Source: Paractinoplanes maris (lineage in GTDB: Bacteria > Actinomycetota > Actinomycetes > Mycobacteriales > Micromonosporaceae). From it: a stretch of DNA of 64,000 nt. Of the stretch, positions 1-13,095 are shown one piece after another. Where the stretch lies: NCBI RefSeq assembly GCF_023544465.1, contig NZ_JALPVL010000002.1, forward strand, positions 765,733-829,732. The letters run 5' to 3'. Each line of letters starts with the position of its first letter. The first letter of the stretch is position 1. The position numbers were made by a program, and so were the translations under genes. The notes beneath the pieces were generated by a model that searched no databases, was not told where the DNA came from, and saw only the letters and a list, made by a program, of their open reading frames with translations.

Positions 1-1
1 C

Positions 2-772
2 CCGCCCGCCCGGGCCTCGCAGCGGGCGCCCACCGCCCCCGCCGGCCCGGCCGCTCCGGGCGCATGTCGTGCCGCAGGTCACATTCTCGAGTCGGGGGCC
101 CGTCTGGCCCGCCGCGGCGAGCGCGGTTTCACCCCGAGCGGCTACCACCACCTGGGCGCCAACACGGGCGGTGAGTGGGCCGGGGTGTCCGGCCGCATGT
201 CGGTGGTGGACGGCTCGGTGCGGCCCCGCTCGTACGACTTCGTGGCCGGCCGCTTCATGGTCAAGCGCAACCTGGGCCGCGGCAGCATCGCCTGGCTGGA
301 GGCCGGCTGGGCCGAGACGGGCTGGGCCGGGCCCGGCCGGCAGCAGATCTACACCTTCAACACCAACACCAAGACCTGGCAGTTCTACAGCCAGTACACG
401 CTGCGGCCGGGCGACAAGCTCTGGCTCGACGTGCACTCCGACCCGAGCGGTGTGTGGAGCGCCTGGCTGTGGTGGGGCGACCGGTGGAATCTGCTCACTG
501 CCCAGCTGCTGCCGCTCGGACCGGTCGCGACCGTCGAGCAGTACGTCGAGGTGCACGTCGACGCCGGGAAGCCGGGCCTCATCGACGTGCCCCCGGTGCT
601 GGTCGACAACGTGCGGCTGCGCCCCGGAGACGGCGGGCAGTCGCGTCAGTGGCGCGAGGACGTGCCCACGCTGACCGGCACCGATCCGGCCCAGCGCCGG
701 CTCAACGGCGGGTTCTGCCTGGACTGGCTGACCCGTTACGACACCTGGACGGCCGGCGACTGCAAGGGCTAA
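2..772 (+). CDS. 3' part of a secreted or surface protein of unknown function
   Basis: The reading frame is open from the window edge to a TAA at 770-772, so the true start lies outside. The first ~20 codons seen are Ala/Pro-rich, like a linker. The rest is rich in Trp, Tyr, Gly and Asp (for example WAETGWAGPG and WSAWLWWGDRW) and reads like a beta-sandwich extracellular domain, which I do not recognise. It converges on ccsB: the two stop codons overlap in the four bases CTAA at 769-772. Function unknown; coding status is supported by codon bias and by the absence of another plausible frame. Confidence 0.6.
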   Translation, partial: PPARASQRAPTAPAGPAAPGACRAAGHILESGARLARRGERGFTPSGYHHLGANTGGEWAGVSGRMSVVDGSVRPRSYDFVAGRFMVKRNLGRGSIAWLEAGWAETGWAGPGRQQIYTFNTNTKTWQFYSQYTLRPGDKLWLDVHSDPSGVWSAWLWWGDRWNLLTAQLLPLGPVATVEQYVEVHVDAGKPGLIDVPPVLVDNVRLRPGDGGQSRQWREDVPTLTGTDPAQRRLNGGFCLDWLTRYDTWTAGDCKG

Positions 773-1749
773 CCGGCGTTGGCGTACGAGTGCAGGCCCT
801 CGAAGAACAGGTTGACGCCGAACAGGTTCATCAGCATGGTCACGAAGCCGAGCAGCGCGATCCAGGTCGCCACCGTGCGCTTCACGCTGGGCGTGGCCCG
901 GGCGTGCAGATAACCGGCGTAGACGACCCAGGAGATGAACGCCCAGACCTCCTTGGGGTCCCAGCCCCAATAACGGCCCCAGGAGGCCTCGGCCCAGATC
1001 GGGCCGGCGATCAGCGCGCCGAAGGTGAACAGCGGGAAGGCGAAGGCGTGCAGGCGGAACGTCAGCCGCTCGAGCGCCACGGCGGCCGGAACGTGCTTGC
1101 CCAGCGTGTAGGGGAACGAGCGCTTGCCCTCTTCGTACCCGTTACGGATCAGGTACATCACGGCCGGCACGGCACCGATCAGGAAGATGCCGGAGCCGAT
1201 GATGATCGTCGACACGTGGATGACGAACCAGTACGAGTTGAGCGCCGGCACCAGTGGGCCGACCGGGGTGTACGCGATCATCGTGGCCGCGCCGAGCATG
1301 ACGACCAGCGCCAGCGAGGCGAACAGCCCCAGGTGCCGCACGGCCGGGCGGGCCAGCACGACGCCGATCCAGACGGCCGACGCGATGAACGTGGTCGACA
1401 GGATGTACTCGTACATGTTGCCCCACGGCATCCGGTCGGCCGCGACCCCGCGCGTGACCAGACCACCGAGGTGCAACAGGACGGCCAGCACGTTGATGCC
1501 GACCGCGATCATCCCGACCAGCTCACCGCGGCCCCGCTTGACCGGCTCCTCCACCACGACGTCGTCGGGCACGACGTCATCGGGGACGGGACCGCCGGCG
1601 CCCACGAGCTGCTTGGCCTGGGCGGGTCGCAGGGCGGCGCGACCGACTCGGCTGCGCTTGCCGAACGCGTACTCCCCCGCGTAACAGACCATCGCGATCA
1701 GGTAGGCCAGGACGGCCGCCGCCATCAACTGGTTCGACAACTCCGCCAT
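769..1749 (-). CDS. ccsB: Cytochrome c biogenesis protein CcsB/CcsA (haem handling, System II)
   Basis: About 326 residues with multiple hydrophobic helices. Shows the CcsA-family tryptophan-rich signature WGRYWGWDPKEVWAFISW near the C-terminus and conserved His residues flanking it. With ResB it forms the membrane complex that exports haem and ligates it to apocytochrome c. The chosen ATG overlaps the resB stop as TGATG, indicating translational coupling; an upstream in-frame extension is only resB shadow. Last gene of the hemL-phosphatase-TlpA-ccdA-resB-ccsB operon, an order also found in mycobacteria. Confidence 0.93.
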   Translation of the reverse strand: MAELSNQLMAAAVLAYLIAMVCYAGEYAFGKRSRVGRAALRPAQAKQLVGAGGPVPDDVVPDDVVVEEPVKRGRGELVGMIAVGINVLAVLLHLGGLVTRGVAADRMPWGNMYEYILSTTFIASAVWIGVVLARPAVRHLGLFASLALVVMLGAATMIAYTPVGPLVPALNSYWFVIHVSTIIIGSGIFLIGAVPAVMYLIRNGYEEGKRSFPYTLGKHVPAAVALERLTFRLHAFAFPLFTFGALIAGPIWAEASWGRYWGWDPKEVWAFISWVVYAGYLHARATPSVKRTVATWIALLGFVTMLMNLFGVNLFFEGLHSYANAG

Positions 1750-3368
1750 CAGGGTGTCCCTTCCTCGGCGGCCTTCACCACGGTTGTGAACTCGTCTGTG
1801 AAGCCGGGATAGTCGGTGCGCGGCAGGCCACCGGCCGTCACCAACGTACCGCCGGACGCATCCGGCGAACCGGCCAGGTCGCTGTTTGCCCGCACCCGGA
1901 ACCACACCCGGCGCCGATGCCCGCTCAGCGACAGCATCAGCCCGATCAGTCCGAGCACCGCGCCCACGAGCAGCAGGCCCTGGGTGGGGTCGTACCGGAC
2001 GGAGAGGGTGGCGAACGGCCGAGTGCCGACGAACTCGAGCTTGGTGCCGTCGTCCAGCTTCCAGGTGTCGCCGAGCTTCAGCGCGTGCGGCCGGGTGCCG
2101 CTGACGTTCTCGAGGTCACCCGATGCGAGCTGCTCCTGGTCGAGCGAGTAGACCGAGCCGGGCGTGCCGACATCGAGGCCCAGGTCGCCGCGGTAGGCCG
2201 TCAGATACAGCATCGGGTTGTTCTCGGCCGGGTAGGCCGAGGTGGCGCGGCCGTCGGTGGGCGCGGTGGGCAGGTATCGGCCCTCGAAGCCCATCTGCAG
2301 GGCCGGGTCTCGTTTGTCGGTCTTGGGGTCGATGTTGACATCCGGGAACTGGGCGACACCCTCGCTGGTCTGCATGGCGTCGATCGGCAGGAACGGGACG
2401 ACCTTGGTCTGCGAGACACCGAAGCGGTCGGTGTATTTGAGGACCGGGGCGTATCCGTGGCCGATCAGGTAGACGTTGGCGTCGCCGAGCCGCAGCGGGT
2501 CGTTCACCGTGAACTCGCGGGTCCGAGCCGGGCCGTTGTCCCGGGTCACCTGCACCGTGGCCAGGAAGGTCTTGGGCTGGCCGGTGCTCTGGAAGGTGGC
2601 GTCGAAGTCGGTCAGCTTGAGGCAGAAGTTGGGCAGGTCGGCCGGCTGCACGCGGGGGCCGAGCGTGGAGTCGTCGTACTGCGTGAGCGTGTTGCAGAAG
2701 CCCTGGTCGGTGCCGCCGACCAGCAGCCGGTTGGCGTGCCAGCCGTACCAGTGCCCGAACCCCACGCCGATGAGCACCGACAGCAGGGCGAAGTGGAAGA
2801 GCAGGTTGCCGGTCTCCTTGAGGTAGCCCTTCTCGGCCGCGACCGTCCAGTTGCCGTCCTCGCCCTCGCGCACCTTGGTGCGGAACCGGCGGCGGCGCAG
2901 GTCCCGGGCCACGCTTGCGGCGACCTCGGCCGGCTCACCCGCGCGGACGAGCTCGGCGTGCTCGGGCAGCCGCTCCAGACGTTTCGGGGCTTCGGGCGGA
3001 GCCATCCGCAGAGCGCGCACGTGGTCGATCAGCCGGGGCACGACACAGCCGATCAGCGACGTGAAGAGCAGCAGGTAGATCGACGCGAACCAGGGCGAGG
3101 CATACACCTCGAAGCCACCGAGGCGCTCCAGCCACGGCGCCAGGTCGGGGTGCGCCTGGTAATACTGCGTCACCCGCTCGGCGTTGACCCCGCGTTGCGG
3201 GAAGACCGAGCCCGGGATGGCCGCGATGGCCAGCAGGAAGAGCAGGACCAGAGCCGTACGCATGCTGGTGAGCTGCCGCCACGAGTTGCGCAGCAGGGCC
3301 CAGAGCCGGTTGGTGGGCCGCGGCGGCGGGGCGGCGGGCGGAGCCGGGCGCTCCTCGATGACAGTCAC
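1749..3368 (-). CDS. resB: Cytochrome c biogenesis protein ResB
   Basis: 539 residues. Three membrane segments near the N-terminus (residues ~30-50, 80-100 and 190-210), a large extracytoplasmic domain and one C-terminal membrane helix (~455-475) give the usual ResB topology. It partners CcsB in haem delivery for cytochrome c assembly on the outer face of the membrane. ATG overlaps the ccdA stop by four bases (ATGA), and its own stop overlaps the ccsB start, so it is coupled on both sides. Length is normal for the family. The N-terminus is Pro/Ala rich, as is common in actinobacteria. Confidence 0.93.
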   Translation of the reverse strand: MTVIEERPAPPAAPPPRPTNRLWALLRNSWRQLTSMRTALVLLFLLAIAAIPGSVFPQRGVNAERVTQYYQAHPDLAPWLERLGGFEVYASPWFASIYLLLFTSLIGCVVPRLIDHVRALRMAPPEAPKRLERLPEHAELVRAGEPAEVAASVARDLRRRRFRTKVREGEDGNWTVAAEKGYLKETGNLLFHFALLSVLIGVGFGHWYGWHANRLLVGGTDQGFCNTLTQYDDSTLGPRVQPADLPNFCLKLTDFDATFQSTGQPKTFLATVQVTRDNGPARTREFTVNDPLRLGDANVYLIGHGYAPVLKYTDRFGVSQTKVVPFLPIDAMQTSEGVAQFPDVNIDPKTDKRDPALQMGFEGRYLPTAPTDGRATSAYPAENNPMLYLTAYRGDLGLDVGTPGSVYSLDQEQLASGDLENVSGTRPHALKLGDTWKLDDGTKLEFVGTRPFATLSVRYDPTQGLLLVGAVLGLIGLMLSLSGHRRRVWFRVRANSDLAGSPDASGGTLVTAGGLPRTDYPGFTDEFTTVVKAAEEGTP

Positions 3369-4180
3369 AGCAGGGTCCCGCCGAAATCAAAGGTGACCTT
3401 TAGCCACACCAGGAAGTGGTCCCAGCCGCCGGTGACCAGCGTCAGCCCGACCAGGATGAGCAGCACACCGCCGACCCGGGTGACCCAGCGACTGTTGCGG
3501 CGGACCGCGCGGAAGACCCCGAGCAGCTTGCGGAAGAACAGTCCGAACAGCACGAACGGAATTCCCAGACCCAAGCTGTACGCCACCGCGAGGATCACCG
3601 CCCGGCTGGTCTGCCCGGTGGTCGAGGCGAGCAGCATGACCGCGCCCAGCGTCGGGCCCACGCACGGGATCCAGGAGAACGCGAAGAGTGCCCCGAAGAC
3701 CGGCGCCCCGAGCAGCCCGGCCGCCGGAAGCCTGGTGAAGCGGGCCTCGCGCTGCAGCCCCGGGATCCAGCCCAGGTAGGCCACGCCGAGCACGATGATC
3801 AGGAGGCCGAGGACGATGTTGAGCACGTCCTGATGGCGTACGAGGAAGGTCAGGTTGGCGACGGCCGTCGTGATCAGCGTGAAGACGACCGTGAAGCCGA
3901 GCACGAACAGGCTGGTGCCGGCGAGCACCCGGCCCTTCCCGGCCACCTGCGGCTTGGTGAGGGTCTGGACGGTCCCGGACGAGGCGGCCGTCCCGGACCC
4001 CGGCGGCGACGAGGACGAGTCGAGGTCGGAGCCGGCCAGGCCGGTCACGTAGGAGAGGTAACCCGGCAGCAGCGGCAGGACGCACGGCGACAGGATGCTG
4101 ACCAGGCCGGCCAGCGCGGCGACGCCGATCGCCAGCAGCAGCGGGCCGGTGCCGGCGATCCCGGCGAAGCTGTCACCCAT
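3365..4180 (-). CDS. ccdA: CcdA/DsbD-type thiol-disulfide transmembrane transporter
   Basis: 271 residues with about six membrane helices. Contains the first-helix motif SPCVLPLLPGY and a second Cys in WIPCVGPTLG, the pair that carries electrons from cytoplasmic thioredoxin across the membrane to the extracellular TlpA/ResA protein. A Ser/Gly/Pro-rich loop (~residues 55-75) is inserted between helices 1 and 2, as in other actinobacterial CcdA proteins. Its start overlaps the stop of the upstream TlpA-like gene by one base; its stop overlaps the resB start by four. Confidence 0.93.
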   Translation of the reverse strand: MGDSFAGIAGTGPLLLAIGVAALAGLVSILSPCVLPLLPGYLSYVTGLAGSDLDSSSSPPGSGTAASSGTVQTLTKPQVAGKGRVLAGTSLFVLGFTVVFTLITTAVANLTFLVRHQDVLNIVLGLLIIVLGVAYLGWIPGLQREARFTRLPAAGLLGAPVFGALFAFSWIPCVGPTLGAVMLLASTTGQTSRAVILAVAYSLGLGIPFVLFGLFFRKLLGVFRAVRRNSRWVTRVGGVLLILVGLTLVTGGWDHFLVWLKVTFDFGGTLL

Positions 4181-4737
4181 CAGCCGTTCCCCTCCGCGGC
4201 CACCCTCTCCACGAGTGGCTTGAGCTGCGTCTCGGTCGTGGCCTGCCGCAGAGCGACAGCGATCCGGCCCTGCCGGTCGATGATCAGCGTGGCCGGCGTG
4301 CTCATCTGGGTCACGTCGAACTGCAGACCGACTTTGCCGTCGAAGTCGTAGAGGCTCGGGTAGGTGACCCGGCCGCGCTCGAACTCGCGGGCCGCGTCCT
4401 TGTCGTCCCGCGAGTTGACCCCGAGGAACGTGACGCCCTTGTCCTTCGTCGCCTGGAACGTGTTCTCCAGGTCGTCGGCCTCAGCCCGGCAGGGCGCGCA
4501 CCAGGAGCCCCAGAAGTTGACCACCACGACCTTGCCCTTGTCCTGGCTCAGGTCGTAGGCACCGCCGTCGAGCAGCTCGCCGCTGACCGGCTTGACCGGT
4601 GTGCGCTGGTCGGGGGCGCACTCCACGACGCCGTTGGCGGTGGAGCACTTCTTGGCCCAGTTGTCCTCGCCGCCGCACCCGGCCAGGACACCGGCCGTGA
4701 TCACGGCGGTGGCCAGAACGGCGGCGAGGCGGTGCAT
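4180..4737 (-). CDS. TlpA/ResA-like thioredoxin-fold lipoprotein
   Basis: 185 residues. The N-terminus is a lipoprotein signal (hydrophobic stretch then LAGC at residues ~17-20), followed by a thioredoxin-like domain with active site WCAPC within NFWGSWCAPCRAE. By family it keeps the haem-binding cysteines of apocytochrome c reduced, using electrons from CcdA next door. ATG at 4737 gives the lipoprotein signal directly; the longer frame upstream is phosphatase shadow. Only a few bases separate it from the phosphatase stop. Equivalent to the thioredoxin gene preceding ccdA in mycobacteria. Confidence 0.9.
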   Translation of the reverse strand: MHRLAAVLATAVITAGVLAGCGGEDNWAKKCSTANGVVECAPDQRTPVKPVSGELLDGGAYDLSQDKGKVVVVNFWGSWCAPCRAEADDLENTFQATKDKGVTFLGVNSRDDKDAAREFERGRVTYPSLYDFDGKVGLQFDVTQMSTPATLIIDRQGRIAVALRQATTETQLKPLVERVAAEGNG

Positions 4738-4739
4738 GG

Positions 4740-5396
4740 TCAGGCTCCCTTGGCGGTCTTGGCTGTCGCGGAAAGGGCCACCAGGTGGGCGGCGGGCTCG
4801 GCGTAGTCGATGCCGACGACCTTGGAGTCCTCGAACCGGAACGACGTGATGCTGGCCAGTGCGCACTCGCGGCGGCGCGGGTCGTGCCACAGACGCTTCT
4901 TCTCTATATAGCGCCGCAGCGTCCAGATCGGAAGCTGGTGGGACACGCACACGGCCTCGTGGCCCTCGGCGGCCACCCGGGCGGCCTGCACCGCGGCGAA
5001 CATGCGCTGCGCGATGATCAGGTAGGCCTCGCCCCAGGACGGGGTGATCGGGTCGCGCAGCACCCACCAGTGCCGCGGGTTGGTGAGCGCGCCGTCGCCG
5101 ACCGAGACCTTCTTGCCCTCGAAGTAGTTCGAGCTCTCGATCAGCCGGGTGTCGCTGGCGATCTCGAGGTCGAACTCGGCGGCGATCGGGACGGCGGTCT
5201 CCTGCGCACGGTCGAGCGGGCTGGCCACCACGTACGTGACGTCGCGCTTGGCCAGCGACTCGGCCGCGGCCACGGCCATCTGCTTACCGAGCTCCGACAG
5301 ATGGAAGTCGGGCAACCGGCCGTACAGGACCTTGTTGGGGTTGAAGACCTCGCCGTGCCGCATCACGTGCACGGTGGTCCTGGTCGGCTCCGTCAC
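4740..5396 (-). CDS. Histidine phosphatase family protein (phosphoglycerate-mutase-like)
   Basis: 218 residues. The N-terminal RHGE motif (residues ~13-16) carries the phosphorylated His of this superfamily; a second His lies in VCVSHQLP (~residue 155). The substrate cannot be read from the sequence. It sits between hemL and the TlpA-like gene and overlaps the hemL stop by four bases, as in other actinobacteria where a gpm-like gene holds this position. Its role in haem or cytochrome assembly is inferred only from that conserved neighbourhood. Confidence 0.88.
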   Translation of the reverse strand: MTEPTRTTVHVMRHGEVFNPNKVLYGRLPDFHLSELGKQMAVAAAESLAKRDVTYVVASPLDRAQETAVPIAAEFDLEIASDTRLIESSNYFEGKKVSVGDGALTNPRHWWVLRDPITPSWGEAYLIIAQRMFAAVQAARVAAEGHEAVCVSHQLPIWTLRRYIEKKRLWHDPRRRECALASITSFRFEDSKVVGIDYAEPAAHLVALSATAKTAKGA

Positions 5397-6727
5397 TGAA
5401 CTCCCCCCGCAGCCGCTGCCCGTGCCGCATGAGGCACGGCAGCGGCGATCTGTTCCAGCGCTTCCTCGTCGATCGCGGTCGAGACGAACCAGGACTCGAA
5501 GGCGCTCGGCGGCAGGTAGACGCCGCGCGCCAGCATCGCGTGGAAGAACGCCTTGAACGCGCCCACGTCCTGCGTCCGGGCCGACTCGTAGTCGACCACC
5601 TCGCCGGCCGTGAAGAAGATCGAGAACATGTTTCCGGCGAACGACAGCCGGTGCGGGACCCCCGCGGTGGTGAGCGCGTCGGCCGCCAGCGCGCCGACGG
5701 TCGCCGACAGCTCGTCGAGCCGCTTGTAGGCCGCCTCGTCGGCCAGCCGCAGCGAGGCGAGCCCGGCCGCGCAGGCCAGCGGGTTACCCGAGAGGGTGCC
5801 GGCCTGATAGACCGGGCCGGCCGGGGCGAGCCGCGACATGATCTCGCGACGGCCGCCGAACGCCGCCGCGGGCAGGCCACCGCCCATCACCTTGCCGAAC
5901 GTGAACAGGTCGGCGTCGACCGGGTCGAGCCCGGCCCAGCCGCCGGCCGAGACCCGGAAACCGGTCATCACCTCGTCGACGATCAGGAGGGCGCCGGCCG
6001 CGTGGGCGATCTCGGCCAGCCGCTGGTTGAAGCCGTCGCGCGGGGCGACGACGCCCATGTTGCCGGCCGCGGCCTCGGTGATGATCGCGGCGATCTCGGC
6101 GCCCTCGGCGCGGAACGCCTCCTCGACGGCGGCGACGTCGTTGTAGGGCAGCACGATCGTCTCGCTCGCGGCGGCCCCGGTGACGCCGGGTGAGTCGGGC
6201 AGGCCGAGCGTGGCGACGCCCGAGCCGGCCGCGGCCAGCAGCGCGTCGACGTGTCCGTGATAGCAGCCGGCGAACTTCACGATCTTGGAGCGACCGGTGA
6301 ACCCGCGCGCCAGGCGGATCGCCGACATGGTGGCCTCGGTGCCCGAGTTGACCAACCGGACCTCGTCGACCGGGGTCCGGCGGACGATCTCCTCGGCCAG
6401 GTCGACCTCGCCCGCCGTCGGGGTGCCGAAGCTGGTGCCGCGGGCCGCGGCCGACTGGATCGCCGCGATGACCTCGGGGTGCGCGTGACCGTGGATCAGC
6501 GGACCCCACGAGCAGACCAGGTCGACATAGCGGCGGCCGTCGGCGTCGGTCAGCCACGGACCGGAGCCGTGGGCCATGAAACGGGGCGTGCCACCGACCG
6601 CTCGGAACGCACGCACGGGTGAATTGACCCCGCCGGGCACAACAGCCTGGGCGCGGTCGAAAAGGGCCTGGGATGCCGGGGCGTCCTCCGGGTAGGGGAG
6701 GCCCTCCGGGCGGTATGAGGTGGTCAC
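5393..6727 (-). CDS. hemL: Glutamate-1-semialdehyde 2,1-aminomutase
   Basis: About 444 residues, PLP-dependent, fold type I. Converts glutamate-1-semialdehyde to 5-aminolevulinate in the C5 haem pathway. Seen: [12 protein letters not shown] near the N-terminus, [19 protein letters not shown], and [11 protein letters not shown] with the PLP lysine. I prefer the GTG at 6727 because GGGAG lies five bases upstream; an ATG at 6739 lacks a ribosome binding site and would add four residues. First gene of the operon, so haem supply is tied to cytochrome c maturation downstream. Confidence 0.95.
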   Translation of the reverse strand: MTTSYRPEGLPYPEDAPASQALFDRAQAVVPGGVNSPVRAFRAVGGTPRFMAHGSGPWLTDADGRRYVDLVCSWGPLIHGHAHPEVIAAIQSAAARGTSFGTPTAGEVDLAEEIVRRTPVDEVRLVNSGTEATMSAIRLARGFTGRSKIVKFAGCYHGHVDALLAAAGSGVATLGLPDSPGVTGAAASETIVLPYNDVAAVEEAFRAEGAEIAAIITEAAAGNMGVVAPRDGFNQRLAEIAHAAGALLIVDEVMTGFRVSAGGWAGLDPVDADLFTFGKVMGGGLPAAAFGGRREIMSRLAPAGPVYQAGTLSGNPLACAAGLASLRLADEAAYKRLDELSATVGALAADALTTAGVPHRLSFAGNMFSIFFTAGEVVDYESARTQDVGAFKAFFHAMLARGVYLPPSAFESWFVSTAIDEEALEQIAAAVPHAARAAAAGGVQ

Positions 6728-6885
6728 AGCGGCTCCCATTGTGTCAGCGCGGTCCGACAAGAATCTCAAGAGGGTTCCTCACATCACCCGAGGATGACCG
6801 ATGACGCGATGCTTCGATGTCGGGAACGCCCCGGTCTGGTCGCGCCCGACGGGCCGAACAAGCGCACAGGCGATAGGCTGACCCG

Positions 6886-7212
6886 GTGGAACGACCCGAG
6901 CTGTCGATCACGGTTGAGCACGCACCCGACGAGGTCATCTTCCACCTCGCCGGGGAGATCGACGTGCTCACGGTCGCGAACCTGTCGACGCTGGTCAACG
7001 AGACGCTGACCGAGCCGCCGGCCCGCATGGTGCTCGACATGGCCGGCGTCACCTTCTGCGATTCGCAGGGTCTCGGCACCCTCGTCGTGCTCAGCCGCAA
7101 GGCCCAACATGCCCGTTCTGTCCTGTCGCTGACCAACGTCGGCGACTTCCTGCTGCGAGTGCTCGATATCACCGGGCTGCGCAGCGCCTTGATGATCAGC
7201 AGCACTGCCTGA
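6886..7212 (+). CDS. STAS-domain anti-sigma factor antagonist (RsbV/SpoIIAA type)
   Basis: 108 residues, a single STAS domain, GTG start. The phosphorylatable serine is in FCDSQGLGTL (residue ~66). Proteins of this type bind and sequester RsbW-like kinases when unphosphorylated, releasing a sigma factor or other target. Monocistronic, divergent from hemL. The partner kinase and phosphatase are not adjacent, but several candidates lie at 13-25 kb. Confidence 0.88.
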   Translation: MERPELSITVEHAPDEVIFHLAGEIDVLTVANLSTLVNETLTEPPARMVLDMAGVTFCDSQGLGTLVVLSRKAQHARSVLSLTNVGDFLLRVLDITGLRSALMISSTA

Positions 7213-7227
7213 GGCGTTCGCGGGGTT

Positions 7228-7249
7228 GCCTTGACGCCGGTGTCAAGGC
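7228..7249 (+). promoter_or_regulatory. Perfect inverted repeat, probable MerR operator
   Basis: GCCTTGAC, six bases, GTCAAGGC: two perfect 8-bp arms. The left arm contains a -35-like TTGAC and the right arm is followed by TAGCGT, a weak -10-like hexamer at 7251. MerR-family regulators bind such dyads between promoter elements. It lies 48 bases before the MerR gene, so autoregulation of the MerR-thioredoxin pair is likely. The -35/-10 spacing read this way is 14 bp, shorter than the usual 19-20, so the exact promoter is uncertain. Confidence 0.65.
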
Positions 7250-7296
7250 CTAGCGTCGGGTGACGACGAGGGGCTGGACCACCGAAGGACAGCGAG

Positions 7297-7686
7297 ATGT
7301 TGATCGGGGAGCTGGCGACGCGAGCCGGGACGAGCACGCGGACGCTGCGGTACTACGAGGAGCAGGGTCTCGTGCGGGCCGGCCGGGATGCCAACGGCTA
7401 CCGCCAGTACGACGACGCCGAGCTGCGCGTGGTGCGCGAGATCCGGTCGCTGCTCGCGGCCGGTTTCGGCATCGAGGACATCCGGCCCTTCGTCGCGTGT
7501 CTGCGAGCCGGGAACGAATCGGGTCACGTCTGTCCCGACTCGGTGCTGGTGCTGCGCCGCAAGCTGGCCGAAGTGGACGGCTATCTCGGGCAGCTCACCG
7601 ACATCCGGCACCAGCTGCGCGCCCAGTTGGACGAGGCCGTCGCACTCCGGGAGTCGCCATGCCGCACACAGATCTGCCCGCCCTGA
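7297..7686 (+). CDS. MerR-family transcriptional regulator
   Basis: 129 residues. N-terminal winged HTH (LIGELATRAGTSTRTLRYYEEQGL), then a dimerisation helix. Cysteines in VACLRAG, HVCPDS and the C-terminal ESPCRTQICPP could form a metal or redox sensing centre, but the ligand is not readable. Overlaps the thioredoxin gene by 28 bases, so the two are co-translated. The operator dyad lies just upstream. A redox-responsive regulator of the thioredoxin is the natural inference. Confidence 0.9.
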   Translation: MLIGELATRAGTSTRTLRYYEEQGLVRAGRDANGYRQYDDAELRVVREIRSLLAAGFGIEDIRPFVACLRAGNESGHVCPDSVLVLRRKLAEVDGYLGQLTDIRHQLRAQLDEAVALRESPCRTQICPP

Positions 7687-8006
7687 CCGATACCACCATC
7701 GCCGCCTTCATCAGCGAGGCCGGGATCCCGGTCGCCGTCGACGTCTGGGCCGAGTGGTGCCCGCCGTGCGGGCCGATGGCGCGCACGCTGGCCGAGATCC
7801 AGCCCGAATTCGCCGGCCGGTTGATCATCGCCACGCTCGACGCCGACGCGAACCCCGGGACCGCCCGCGCGCACCGGATCATGTCGCTGCCCACCCTGCT
7901 GATCTTCCAGGGCGGCGTGGTGACGCAACGACTCGTCGGCGCGCGCCCGAAGCCGGTGCTCCGGCAATACCTGTCGGAGGCCCTCACCCCGTACGCGAAC
8001 GTCTAA
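7659..8006 (+). CDS. Thioredoxin-family protein with WCPPC active site
   Basis: 115 residues, one thioredoxin fold: active site EWCPPCGPM (residues ~31-39) and the cis-proline loop SLPTLLIF. Canonical thioredoxin has WCGPC; the WCPPC variant should shift redox potential. Cytoplasmic, no signal. The ATG at 7659 lies inside the 3' end of the MerR gene. Its TAA overlaps the stop of the converging receiver gene. Likely a disulfide reductase induced by the adjacent regulator. Confidence 0.88.
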   Translation: MPHTDLPALTDTTIAAFISEAGIPVAVDVWAEWCPPCGPMARTLAEIQPEFAGRLIIATLDADANPGTARAHRIMSLPTLLIFQGGVVTQRLVGARPKPVLRQYLSEALTPYANV

Positions 8007-8551
8007 TTGCCCCAGCGGGCCTTTTCCAAGAGGGCGAGCGCTTCGGCGGCGGCGTCATCGCCGCCGCCGCGGAGCACCCGGGCCGCCTCGTCGACCGTCT
8101 CGGTCAGGCGCTGCCACTGCGACTCGCGCTCGCGGGACGCCTCGGCCTGAGCCTTGAGCTGCTGGGTCTTGGTCCACAGCTCGACAAAGATCGAGACCTT
8201 GGCCCGCAGCACCCACGGGTCGAACGGCTTGGTCAGATAGTCCACCGCGCCGACCGCGTAGCCCCGCAGTGCCAGCTGGGCGTCGCGGTCGGCGGCGGTG
8301 AGGAACAGGATGGGCACGTGCCGGGTGCGCTCGCGCCGCTTGATGTGGCCGGCCGTCTCGAAGCCGTCCATGTTGGGCATCTGCGCGTCGAGCAGGATCA
8401 CCGCGAAATCGTCGGTGAGCAGCTGCTTGAGGGCGGCCTCGCCACTCTCGACGGCCACCGGGATCACCGGCAGGCCCTGCAGGATCGCCTCCAGCGCCAG
8501 CAGGTTGTCCTTGCGGTCGTCGACCAGCAGGGCCTTCGCGCGCTCAGCCAC
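8003..8551 (-). CDS. Response regulator receiver protein with C-terminal coiled coil
   Basis: 182 residues. Receiver domain (1-~125) with acidic pocket VDD, phosphoacceptor D55 in ILLDAQMPNMDG, and YLTKPF near its end; then a charged helix (~130-180), no DNA-binding or enzymatic domain. It lies 24 bases downstream of the giant HAMP kinase gene on the same strand, so it is probably a phosphotransfer partner or output adaptor of that kinase. The helix may dimerise or bind a partner. Confidence 0.88.
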   Translation of the reverse strand: MAERAKALLVDDRKDNLLALEAILQGLPVIPVAVESGEAALKQLLTDDFAVILLDAQMPNMDGFETAGHIKRRERTRHVPILFLTAADRDAQLALRGYAVGAVDYLTKPFDPWVLRAKVSIFVELWTKTQQLKAQAEASRERESQWQRLTETVDEAARVLRGGGDDAAAEALALLEKARWGN

Positions 8552-8575
8552 ACCCCATCCTCTCCGTGAGCCTCG

Positions 8576-12982
<4,407 letters not shown>

Positions 12983-13095
12983 GCTGTCCTCACTCGCTGT
13001 CCATCCTTGGTGGGCCCCCTATCCTCTCTCGCCCGACCGGGTCAATGCGAGACACGACTTTGTGCAGAGGCCGGTCGGCAGGAGAGGATGCATGC

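Noticed and set aside
6728..6769. Longer hemL start
   Set aside because: GTG at 6727 has a good GGGAG site; upstream starts have none.
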